Assembly (NCBI GenBank): GCA_002887195.1
Contig: PJAB01000625.1
Span: 1-22,926, forward strand
From: Chrysochromulina parva
Lineage: Eukaryota > Haptophyta > Prymnesiales > Chrysochromulinaceae
Direction: 5' to 3'
DNA: 22,926 nt
A program made the translations under genes and the position numbers. The notes below the pieces were generated by a model. The model ran no database searches, was not told the DNA's origin, and saw nothing but the letters and a program-made list of their open reading frames with translations. Shown piece after piece: positions 8,707-16,492 of this stretch (positions are counted from its first letter, which is position 1; each line of letters opens with the position of its first letter).

Positions 8707-9555
8707 ATGGCCGCCATGGTGCAGTCTCAGCCAACGGCGACAGGAGCGAAGAGCATTGCGGACCTGCAGAAGCTGCTCGCTACCATGAAGCTTGCCTCCT
8801 CGCGCTCTCGGCGGGTTGATCGTCAGCTTGACGATGTCACCGAAGCTGTCAACAGCTTCAAAGCCACCACCAGCACGCAGGGCGAGAAGCTTGCGGCACT
8901 GGAGAAGAGCTATTTCACCCTGCTCGAGAGAGTTGTGGGGAGCGAAGGGGACAAAGCTGAAAGTGGCAGAGGCAAAGCAAAAAGCAAGCTGGGTGGCAAA
9001 GGCGGAGGTGGGATTGGTGGAAAGGGGGGCAATGACAGCTCTGGCGGCCCTGGCGCGAGCCCCGATGGCAAGAACGCGAGCGCCAGCCCCGATGGCAAGA
9101 GCCGCGATGCGAAATCTGATGCCAGGAGCAAGGCTGGCGGTCGCAGCGCCAGCAAGGGTGGCAGCCGCGCTGATACTGGCGCTGGCGCTGGCGGTGCTGG
9201 GACTGAGAGCCGTGTTGAGGCTGAGAGTCCTCGTGGCGGCGAGGAGGGCGACAGTCGCAAGGGCAAGGGGCGAGGCAAGGGCGGCGGCAATGGTGGGGGC
9301 AGAAGAGGCGAGGACGATCTCCCACGTGATCTCCCTGACGGCTCTGCCCCATCTCGAGCAGAGGCGAAGTCTTCGATGCCGCACGAGTCGGACGACGACA
9401 CTCCTGGCAAGGACGGTGGCGGCCGTGGAAGTGGCAAAGGTGGCCGGAGCAACTCGCGCCGAGGGAAGGGCAAGGAGGGCGGAGCTGCAGATCCGGATCC
9501 GAACGCGGCGCCTTTGTCGCCTATCAGGCCGAATGCCATCACGTCCTCTTCTTGA
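8707..9555 (+). CDS. Hypothetical Lys/Gly/Ser-rich protein with N-terminal helical region
   Basis: The frame encodes 282 residues from ATG 8707, which has a favourable GACATGG context; a second ATG is at 8716, and the frame is open back to ATG 8359. Residues about 15-80 look helical and possibly coiled-coil (KSIADLQKLLATMKL, then DVTEAVNSF and EKLAALEKSYFTLLERVV). The rest is low complexity: Gly-Lys-Ser runs, a duplicated SPDGK motif, and mixed acidic and basic blocks, likely disordered and net basic, as in nucleic-acid-associated proteins (inference). Other frames here are also open because of base composition, so coding status rests mainly on the ordered N-terminal part. No family was recognised. 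Confidence 0.55.
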   Translation: MAAMVQSQPTATGAKSIADLQKLLATMKLASSRSRRVDRQLDDVTEAVNSFKATTSTQGEKLAALEKSYFTLLERVVGSEGDKAESGRGKAKSKLGGKGGGGIGGKGGNDSSGGPGASPDGKNASASPDGKSRDAKSDARSKAGGRSASKGGSRADTGAGAGGAGTESRVEAESPRGGEEGDSRKGKGRGKGGGNGGGRRGEDDLPRDLPDGSAPSRAEAKSSMPHESDDDTPGKDGGGRGSGKGGRSNSRRGKGKEGGAADPDPNAAPLSPIRPNAITSSS

Positions 9556-9640
9556 ACGACTTCTTAATCAAGAGGTCATCCATGGTCATCATCAGTGGTC
9601 ATCATCGATGATCATCACGCCCTCCTCTCGAATGACTTCT
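9545..9640. repeat. Flank duplication around a GATGACCA-type filler at the 3' end of the 8707 gene
   Basis: Bases 9545-9564 and 9621-9640 match at 17 of 20 positions (CCTCTTCTTGAACGACTTCT versus CCTCCTCTCGAATGACTTCT), an offset of 76 bp that spans the stop codon at 9553-9555. Between them lie GGTCATC repeats, which on the minus strand read GATGACCACTGATGATGACC and resemble the intron repeat unit. No GT-AG pair coincides with the duplicated edges, so this is probably not an intron. Confidence 0.6.
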
Positions 9641-10282
9641 AGAATGATGACTTATTGATTTGTCAACGTCTTGCCTGAGTGAGCGTAGGGCTGTAGACTC
9701 GCGTGCCCAGAACGGCGTGTGCCCACATCTCGCGTGGGCTTGTTGCGAGAGGGGAACTATCATGAGAGAGAGACGGAGACGTCGTGCGTATAGAGCGGCA
9801 CTGCCCTCTAGCGGAGAGCACGGAACGGTGCGCGGGTGACTGCGGCGGTCGGACGCATGCCGTGCGGCGCAACACCGACTCCTAACACTCCTTAAGTCCT
9901 TATTGATTTGGGCTAGGCGCCGTGCTAGCGCCGGTGTAGCAGCGGACCGATCCCATTCTTGACGACAGAGTCGGTGTTTGTGTGCTGGGGCTCATTAAGT
10001 GTATACAGTAGCGTCGGCAGTTGCGTGTTGTCCACACACGCCACAGCGGCTCCAACAGCGCGCAGGCACAGACACTCGGAGTCTCGACACACTCAATCTC
10101 AAACGCCGAGCTCCCGTTGCGGCCCGTGATACGCGGCCACCGGCCTGGCGGCGCGATCGGCGTCGCCGCGCCGGCATGCGCGCCGGATCGTAGATAAAAA
10201 CTTTGGTAGATCGCGTGTCGGGAGAGGGCGCTGGTAGAGGGTGACCCCTGCGGCACGGCAGTGGACCTCTGCACGTACTGAC
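9556..10282. other. Intergenic region between convergent genes
   Basis: This is the 3' flank of both the 8707-9555 gene and the coiled-coil gene. Two minus-strand open frames (9663-9875 and 9900-10274) show no domain, signal peptide or sensible composition, and I do not call them. Apart from the flank duplication at its left end, nothing was recognised. Confidence 0.5.
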
Positions 10283-11560
10283 CTACCTCTTTGGCTTGAG
10301 CTGTGAAGTCAGCAGCAGCATGCTGTTGCGCTGACGGGCTGCCTGGAGCTCTTTGGTAGCGAGCCGGAGCTCTGCCTCCAGCTCGCTATTGCGCTGACGG
10401 ACTGCCGCAAACTGCGAGGCGATCGCTTCGATGTCGCCCCGCTGCGTCGCCTCAAGTTGTGTCTCAAGCTCGCGTCGAGTCAGTAGCGCCGTGTCGAGCT
10501 GCGCGGTGGCGTCGCGCTGGGCCAGCTGCGCCACGTCAAGCTGCAAGCTGAGCTCGTACTTGGCTCGCTCAAGCTCGTTGATCCGCTCGTCACGGCGCGC
10601 GAGTGCAGCCTCGCACGTGCCCAGCCGCTCGCTGAGCTGCCGCTGCTGCGTCGTGGACTCGCGTGCTGCCTGTGTCTCCGCGCTCTGCAGATCGAGCTGT
10701 TGCTGCGAGATCTGCTGCCGCATCGTGTCGTGCACCGAACGCTCGCGGGCGAGCACGTTCGCGAGATCAAGGGCAGTCGCCTCGTGCATCTGGCGCTCAC
10801 GGTCGAGCTGGTTGGCGAGCTCGTTTGCCTGCAGTACCACCCTCTCGACCGCGTCGAGTCGCGCGCGGGTGCGCTCGTGCTCGTGACGCTCGGACTGGAG
10901 CGCCAAGTCCGTCATCGACTTCACACGGTGCAGCGCATCCAACTTCTGGCTGAGCTCGCGCTGAGCCGCGTGCTCCTTGGACAACTCGTAGCACATATCC
11001 GACATCTCCTTCGAGTGGTGTAGCGTGGCAAAGGTTTGGCGGGTCTGGCGGAGCTCACGTTGCGCCTCGCGCTCCTTGAACAGCTCGGACGACATCTCAC
11101 CATGCACACGCACATGAGCCTGCTCGATGCGCTCGACCTCTCGCGAGAACTCCGCGTAGCTCTTCTGGTAGCCCTGCTGATACCCTTGCCGGTAGCAGTC
11201 AGGTCGGGATGCCCAGATCGCGAGCAGTCTGGGCGGGATCTGGACGGTGGTGGTCGTGGGCGTGGCCGGCCGCGCGGATTTCGGCCGCGGCGACGAGGGC
11301 GGTTGCGGCTACTTCTTACCGTTGGTGGTCCACGGCGACGCCTGCGCCTCCACGGCCGCATTGAACTCCTCGGCCGACATGCCGCTGTCGGCCATGTCGT
11401 CCTGCTGTAGCATGCGCATGGTCTCGATGTGTGCCTTCTCCGCCCACTTTAGCTTCCGCTTCCAGGCTGCCTCCTGTCGCGCCAGCTCGGCCTTGGCGAA
11501 GACGTCGGATCCGGATGGTAGGCCGCACCGCCGGGCGCTACGCGTCGGCGGTGCCTGCAT
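10283..11560 (-). CDS. Coiled-coil protein of unknown function, two exons
   Basis: Exon 1 (11560-11320) starts at ATG 11560 and exon 2 runs 11184-10283; the join keeps frame and gives 380 residues. Exon 1 encodes a charged helical segment (AELARQEAAWKRKLKWAEKAH) and an acidic linker. Exon 2 starts GYQQGYQKSYAEFSREVERIEQ and then runs as an almost unbroken Glu/Gln/Arg/Leu-rich coiled coil for about 270 residues, with repeated ERExQREL-type blocks (KEREAQREL, KEHAAQREL), ending SQLKPKR. No catalytic domain is visible. Structural or scaffolding roles (cytoskeleton, basal body, Golgi tether) are possible but not shown. The donor GTAAGAAG is strong; the acceptor is the weaker part of the model. 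It is divergent from the D-amino-acid oxidase gene. Confidence 0.68.
11185..11319 (-). other. Proposed intron of the coiled-coil gene (135 bp)
   Basis: On the minus strand a strong donor, GTAAGAAG, begins at 11319 and is followed at once by an in-frame TAG. The chosen acceptor GGCAAG ends at 11185, with CTGAC as a branch-point candidate about 20 bases upstream, and restores frame as N-G-Y-Q-Q-G-Y. Other AGs nearby do not match phase. Unlike the introns of acnB and the SURNod19 gene, it has no CTGATKGCCA units and no exon copy. Confidence 0.6.
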
Positions 11561-11829
11561 TCATTTCACCTGTATCGCCGTACGGGCGCTGCAGGGCGCG
11601 CGGGTGCCGGACACTGGGTAGAAAGACCTTGGAAGCATTGGGGTTAGTTGACTTTGTTGACGAAACGCTACCATCTGAGTCGTGGGAATCAAGTCAAGTG
11701 AAGTCAAAAGAACCAGAAGGGTTTGTCTGCATCTGTGAGTCCATGTGTGACCCCGGTTCTGGCGAATCGGGTCCCGACAGGCCTCCATGGCGAATTCCTC
11801 GCGCCCCAAATGCCCCGAGGGTTGCTCAC
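11561..11829. promoter_or_regulatory. Shared divergent promoter region, coiled-coil gene / D-amino-acid oxidase
   Basis: This 269-bp gap between divergent ATGs contains TCAAGTCAAGTG at 11689-11700, similar to the near-palindrome upstream of the 8707 gene. The oxidase frame is open through most of the gap, but the encoded residues have no recognisable content. It is best read as 5' UTR and promoter. Confidence 0.35.
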
Positions 11830-13161
11830 ATGGCTTCACCGGAAGAGCGCGACCGCCTAAAAGTGCTCGTGCTCGGCGCAGGGGTCAACGGACTGACATC
11901 GGCGCTGATGCTTGCACTTGACGGCTTCGAGCCACACATAGTTTCCAGAGATGGGTACGACGAGACAGTCTCCATTGGAGCTGGTGCTATTTGGGAGTAC
12001 CCTCCCTTCCATGTGCTGCCGGAGGAGCTGGCATGCCGCCTGGCCCTCTCTTCACGCGTCTTCCTCAATGAGCTGGCACGCGCCGAGAGCGCCACAGGTG
12101 TCCGCCTTCTTCGGTCCGGCTACGCTTGGCGGCATCCACCGAGCGATACGTCCGACCCTCCGTGGTCTCGGCTCGAGCTGATTGCCGACTTCACACCAGA
12201 GGTATTGCCCGCGTACAGTCGAGATCTTGTCGGAGGCCACTGGCATCGCGCGCCGATTCTCTACATGCGTCGTTACCTTGAGTGGCTGCAGTCGGCCTGC
12301 ATCGATGCTGGCGTTCAGCTCCATCTAGGGCACACGATCCGATCGCGCCAGGATATTGGCAGCGTGGCAGCCGCGCTCGGTCTAGGAGTCGGCGACGGGC
12401 CGATGGAAGCTCGCAGCCTCCGCCAGCTGCTGGTCATCAATTGCCTTGGGCTCGGCTCGTCAACGGTGTTCGGAGACAAGACGATGTTCCCAGTCAAAGG
12501 TCAGCTCGCATACCTGCAGGCGCCACACGTGACAGACGTCATGGACGACTCCGACTCGCCCTTCGGCCTCACATATGTTGTCCCTCAAGCAGACGGCGTC
12601 GTGGCTGTCGCTGGGCTTGCTCAAGTCGGCAACGACGACCCCACACCGACCGATGAGATGCATGAGGAACTCCTCACAAAGTGCCGCCATAGCTTCCCTT
12701 GCCTTCGCGATGCGCCGGTGATCGGGCGGTGGGCAGGGTTACGCCCAGGACGGCGCGATGGCATCCGCTTAGAGATCGAGCCTGCTGCCGACACTGACGA
12801 GCAGCCCGGGCTGGTCACTGGGTTCGACACTGGGTTCGACACGCTGCACAATTACGGCCACTGCGGCTCTGGCGTCATCCTCGCCTGGGGAAGCGCTCAC
12901 CGCGTCTCGCTACTCGCACGAGAGTGGGCTGTACGCCACGGCGTCGTCTCCAAGCTGCTTGGCTCGTCGGCGCCGCCGCCACCTCGCGAGCTCGCGAATC
13001 TCGAGGCACTGCGGGCGCGAAGTGAGGCGATCTTGTGCGATCCAGGCCCGCCGGGAGCAGGCGAAGCTCTCGAGGGCGGTCGCCGCCGTGCTGAAGGAGC
13101 GCCCGCCCTCCCACTCCTAGCCATTGCAGAGCCGGGCTGCTCAACAAGTCGAAGTGAATAG
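11830..13161 (+). CDS. D-amino-acid oxidase family flavoenzyme (DAO/D-aspartate oxidase type)
   Basis: From ATG 11830 the product has 443 residues. The FAD-binding GAGVNG is at residues 16-21 after a beta strand, followed by the DAO-type GAGAIWEYPPF near 53, VINCLGLGS, FPVKGQL, GLRPGRRDGIRLE (Arg305, equivalent in position to the carboxylate-binding Arg of the family) and the signature HNYGHCGSGVILAWGSA starting at His340. The enzyme oxidatively deaminates D-amino acids to 2-oxo acids with release of ammonia and hydrogen peroxide; neutral versus acidic substrate preference cannot be told here. The C-terminus is about 75 residues longer than usual and ends SRSE, without a PTS1 tripeptide, so peroxisomal import by that route is not supported. 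An exact 12-base tandem duplication (12817-12828, 12829-12840) adds an extra TGFD just before the signature. Confidence 0.92.
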   Translation: MASPEERDRLKVLVLGAGVNGLTSALMLALDGFEPHIVSRDGYDETVSIGAGAIWEYPPFHVLPEELACRLALSSRVFLNELARAESATGVRLLRSGYAWRHPPSDTSDPPWSRLELIADFTPEVLPAYSRDLVGGHWHRAPILYMRRYLEWLQSACIDAGVQLHLGHTIRSRQDIGSVAAALGLGVGDGPMEARSLRQLLVINCLGLGSSTVFGDKTMFPVKGQLAYLQAPHVTDVMDDSDSPFGLTYVVPQADGVVAVAGLAQVGNDDPTPTDEMHEELLTKCRHSFPCLRDAPVIGRWAGLRPGRRDGIRLEIEPAADTDEQPGLVTGFDTGFDTLHNYGHCGSGVILAWGSAHRVSLLAREWAVRHGVVSKLLGSSAPPPPRELANLEALRARSEAILCDPGPPGAGEALEGGRRRAEGAPALPLLAIAEPGCSTSRSE

Positions 13162-13460
13162 CGGTTGGCCACAGTGGATGCGATCGTGCAACTCCAACCG
13201 TGTGGACGTGCATACGCTGTACTGTTGCTTGTGGGGGCCGGCTAGCGGAGGCCAGCGGCTTCTCCGCCCCGGACCCGCGGCGGCCGGCGCGCGCCGCGAA
13301 ATTGGAAATAGAATTTCGATTGTCATTGTGTTGGCGTGTTACGATCAGATTGGATTTGGTAGGGAGATTGTTAACGTTTTGTAACGTTACGTTGAGCCTC
13401 CAGCGCCCCCTGGCCAACAGGCGAGGCCAGCCCGGTAAGCACAAACTACTCGCGCAAGTT
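13162..13460. other. Convergent 3' flanks with a TGTAA motif and a 10-bp palindrome
   Basis: The 3' ends of the oxidase gene and the secreted glycoprotein gene face each other here. GTAACGTTAC at 13381-13390 is a perfect palindrome, and AACGTT occurs twice 10 bases apart (13373, 13383). TGTAA at 13380-13384 resembles the green-algal poly(A) signal; its use in this organism is a guess. No gene was recognised. Confidence 0.4.
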
Positions 13461-14948
13461 CTACCCCAGTATCAACAGCTGCGAGGGCTCCATCTCACCA
13501 AAGTCGGGGTGTGCGGCCGAGAGCACGTCGAGGTAATCGCGCCCGAGCACTGCGAGGCGCTCGCTCGAGCCGATGACCGCCTCGCCCACCACCTTGCACG
13601 CGCTGACGCCCAGCTCCGAGCAGTCGCGTGCGAAGCTGACGGCGAAGAGGTTCTGGGCCACATCATCCGGGAGCTCGGGCACGTACTGGTGTGCTGAGCC
13701 TTGCATGTCAGTCTCGTTGATGGTGACCGAGTACTTGTAGTCTGTGAACTTGGCGCCGACGTACGCCGAGAGCATCAGGTTGCCGTAGGCGCTCTTGCGG
13801 GTGCGCCGATGGTTGACGCCCAGGAGCACGAGCACGCGCCCTGAGGTGAGGAACAAAGTCGACGGCGCCATGACCCCGGTGTAGAGGCAGTCGCGCGTCG
13901 CGGCGCCGCAGCCTGTTCGGTTCGTCGTCGCGTTCGGGTCGAGGGGCAGTGGCTCCGGATCAAACGACGGGTCGACGAGGCATCGCAGGTCGTCGCTCAG
14001 GTCAGCGTCCAGATGGTATTGCTGCACCGGCTCCGCACTCAGCAGGGAGCGGTTACGCGCGCCGTAGTGGGCGAGCACGGCCTCTCTGAGCTGCGCAAGC
14101 GGCGGCGCGAGCGCCGACTCATTGACGCCCGTCTTGAGATTCCGCAGCGGAGGAACGGCGTGCTGCTCAAAGGCAGCCTCCTCTCGGGCACGAAGCAGCA
14201 GTACCGGCCAGCTGACGTTGAGGTACTCGGTGAGCTGCTCGGCGGAGGCGGGCTCAGCGACGCGCACGAACGTCTGAAGAAAATCGGGCCGGTCGACGAG
14301 GCCCGGCACGTGCGGACGCTCCAGATGCAGCAGCGAGGCATTGATCACGTCGAAATTGTGCGCCGACGACTCAAGGCCGGCGGCCACAAGAGCGGCGCTC
14401 GTCTGCTGGATTGTGCGCACGTCGGCACTCACGATGATGGCGGAGGTGCTATTCCACGGTCGACGCGCCGACGTGTTGAGCACCACGTGATTGAGCGTGT
14501 CGCCATACTCTGCCCACGGAACGAATGCCTTTGGACGCAGTCGGATGAGCACGTAGCTCTGCCAGCTGAAGTAGATGGACGGTGGTGGGGTGCAACCGAG
14601 CCACACGAGTGCGTCCGTCGGCGCAAGAGTGTAAGCGGCGTTGCAAAGGCTCACATTGCACAGCGCTGGGTGCTGGACGCAGTTTCCCTGAGCCACTTTG
14701 TCGACGAGCGCGCACAGGCCGTCGGGGAAGCTCGCCCGGTCCACATGTACCGAAAAATATCGTGAGGATGGATTGACTGCGCCGCCTGTGGAGGTTGGCA
14801 CAGCTACGAGCGAACCGCTGTAGACCGTGTAGCGGTCTGAGAGGCTGCTCTTCGCTGCGGCTGCGATGCCTTCTATGGTGACAAGGTCGCGATCGCAAGC
14901 GTAGTCACCCGTCGCGGCGAGTCCGGCGAGGAGGAAGAGAAGCCCCAT
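13461..14948 (-). CDS. Secreted, heavily N-glycosylated protein of unknown family
   Basis: The frame encodes 495 residues from ATG 14948. It opens with a short signal peptide (MGLLFLLAGLAATGDYAC). The remainder has many Cys and about ten Asn-X-Ser/Thr sequons (NVS, NTS, NST, NAS, NVS, NES, NRS, NAT, NRT, NET), consistent with an extracellular or endomembrane glycoprotein. No catalytic motif was recognised. The segment VMAPSTLFLTSGRVLVLLGVNHRRTRKSAYGNLMLSAY and the GSSERLAVLGRDYLD region near the C-terminus look like the ordered core and would be good search seeds. No transmembrane anchor or intron is evident. The gene is divergent from the PLAC8 gene with 170 bp between ATGs. The coding call is firm; the function is unknown. 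Confidence 0.75.
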   Translation of the reverse strand: MGLLFLLAGLAATGDYACDRDLVTIEGIAAAAKSSLSDRYTVYSGSLVAVPTSTGGAVNPSSRYFSVHVDRASFPDGLCALVDKVAQGNCVQHPALCNVSLCNAAYTLAPTDALVWLGCTPPPSIYFSWQSYVLIRLRPKAFVPWAEYGDTLNHVVLNTSARRPWNSTSAIIVSADVRTIQQTSAALVAAGLESSAHNFDVINASLLHLERPHVPGLVDRPDFLQTFVRVAEPASAEQLTEYLNVSWPVLLLRAREEAAFEQHAVPPLRNLKTGVNESALAPPLAQLREAVLAHYGARNRSLLSAEPVQQYHLDADLSDDLRCLVDPSFDPEPLPLDPNATTNRTGCGAATRDCLYTGVMAPSTLFLTSGRVLVLLGVNHRRTRKSAYGNLMLSAYVGAKFTDYKYSVTINETDMQGSAHQYVPELPDDVAQNLFAVSFARDCSELGVSACKVVGEAVIGSSERLAVLGRDYLDVLSAAHPDFGEMEPSQLLILG

Positions 14949-15118
14949 CGGCTGATTTTCCCCCAGTTCACTAGACCCCCAGGACCAGGAGTGCTCGGTT
15001 CATGCTTTGGTGAAAGAGTCGGGGTTGTTGTGGAGGTGCCCGTGGAGCATTCACGCCGATTCTAATTCACGCGACGTTCGTGCTGCCGCCTGAGCACGAG
15101 TTGCATTGGCTGTGCACC
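14949..15118. promoter_or_regulatory. Shared divergent promoter region, secreted glycoprotein / PLAC8 gene
   Basis: This 170-bp gap separates divergent ATGs. No TATA box or clear repeat was seen. The PLAC8 frame is open back to a GTG at 15080, but ATG 15119 is the natural start. Confidence 0.35.
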
Positions 15119-15958
15119 ATGGCAGATCATGGCTTGATCCAGGTCATTGTCCCCCAGGGCGTCTACGGTGGGAATCAGCTGACCGTCGAAGTCGACGGGC
15201 AGTTCATGAATGTCACGGTCCCCGCCGGCCTCCGGCCCGGCCAGCTTTTCCACGTGAACCCAGCCCCGCCAGTTGTGCACGCCCAGCCGGGCATAGCATT
15301 CGGTGCCCCCATCAGCAGCGCCGCTCCGGTGCCGGCCGTGATGGACGACATCCAGATCTTGAAGGGTGCCCAGCATTCTCCCGCGATCGTGATGGCCGTT
15401 CCCGTGAGCAACTCCTACTACGTTCAAAACTACGCCCAAAACGCCCCAATGAATGCGCCACGGCAGCTGTCCAGCATTCAGGCCGGCAACGGCAGCGAGT
15501 CGTGGGGCGAGACGTACAGCTGCTTATCTCAACCTCTTCCCGGCTGCCTCTACGTCACCTTCTGCCACTGCTGCGCCGTCTGCGATATGGGGGACATGAT
15601 CGGCGATCAAGTCATGGTGGGCACGAGGGAGCGTCAGCCGGCGCCCAACTTCTTCAACTGCCCCTCGCAGATCCAGAACCTACTGACGTATCTGCAAGTG
15701 TCAGGCATCCCCATCGGCCTGTGCATCGGCATGGTCACCTGCCCCGATAAGACGTGGTGCATCTACGACGCCAACATGCTTAAGGCAACCGCAGTCGCTC
15801 TGAATAAGTCGTCGGCGTCGCCGGGGCCGTGCGACGACCCCTTCTGGCAGATGTGCTGCCCGTGCACCGCCCCCTGCACCTTCTGCCTCATGTACCATGA
15901 GCTCAAGGAGAAACTTCGCATCGTTGAGCTCCGGCCAGCACACAGTCCGCTCGCTTGA
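15119..15958 (+). CDS. PLAC8-family Cys-rich protein
   Basis: The frame encodes 279 residues from ATG 15119. The first ~45 residues form a small beta-rich module with paired 'VPxGxxxGxxxxV' strings (IVPQGVYGGNQLTV, then VPAGLRPGQLFHV). A Pro/Ala/Val linker follows. The PLAC8 domain runs from about Trp129 to residue 265, with the Cys-rich opening GCLYVTFCHCCAVCDMGD, and ends with CCPCTAPCTFCLMYHELK (Cys246, Cys247 onward). PLAC8 proteins are small Cys-rich, often membrane-associated proteins linked in plants and algae to cadmium or calcium handling and organ or cell size; the substrate here is not known. Two moderately hydrophobic stretches in the domain (near VSGIPIGLCIGMV and the final Cys block) could sit in a membrane. 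There is no signal peptide. Confidence 0.88.
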   Translation: MADHGLIQVIVPQGVYGGNQLTVEVDGQFMNVTVPAGLRPGQLFHVNPAPPVVHAQPGIAFGAPISSAAPVPAVMDDIQILKGAQHSPAIVMAVPVSNSYYVQNYAQNAPMNAPRQLSSIQAGNGSESWGETYSCLSQPLPGCLYVTFCHCCAVCDMGDMIGDQVMVGTRERQPAPNFFNCPSQIQNLLTYLQVSGIPIGLCIGMVTCPDKTWCIYDANMLKATAVALNKSSASPGPCDDPFWQMCCPCTAPCTFCLMYHELKEKLRIVELRPAHSPLA

Positions 15959-16492
15959 GGCACCCAAATCAAGAAGGCCCCGTTACACAATTCTGCCCAG
16001 CTTCAGTCATCCTGTCACGGACCAGAAGAGCGCCTCGTCTGATGCGATTTCGTGTGTGGGACTGTCTCAGTAGGAGCGTGTCGTTTGTGCTCAGTGCTGC
16101 GGGGCTGCGCGAGATTTTGCGACCTTCCCGACCTTCTGGAGGGCGAGGGGGGCCGGGCGTGTCTTGGCGGATGGCGGTGTGTGGAGGGGAGGCGGTTTCA
16201 ACACTTAGACGAGTTACCCACCTATGATGTTTCAACATAGTGGCGGGCCGCGCGTGCACTAACCGCGAGGCACATGATATCATCTGAAGAACATCCAATT
16301 TTGAGCGTAACTTAGAGCGACGGCGGAGAAACGGTAGCAGACCCCCCTGGGAGTCAGGGAGAGAGTTAAACGGAGTCAACGCCGCGGAACCCGAGCCTGT
16401 GGAACTGCGATCCCCCCTCACTCATGTAAGGTTGAGAATCTCTCGCGGGTCCTCGTTCGACAAACTGAAAGTCTGAGTTTGCGCGCGCGGAC
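15959..16492. other. Intergenic region between convergent genes
   Basis: This holds the 3' flanks of the PLAC8 and SURNod19/DOMON genes. Short open frames occur on both strands but none shows a domain or signal. A small direct repeat, GTTTCAACA, appears near 16195 and 16228. Nothing else was recognised. Confidence 0.45.

Noticed and set aside
8792..9658. Alternative plus (8792-9658) and minus (8650-9384, 8910-9542) frames over the 8707 gene
   Set aside because: Low-complexity Ala/Arg or Pro/Ser/Leu products; the 8707 frame has the better ordered N-terminus and start context. Certainty is moderate.
9663..10274. Two minus-strand open frames, 70 and 124 codons
   Set aside because: No domain, signal or compositional support; they lie in a 3' flank.
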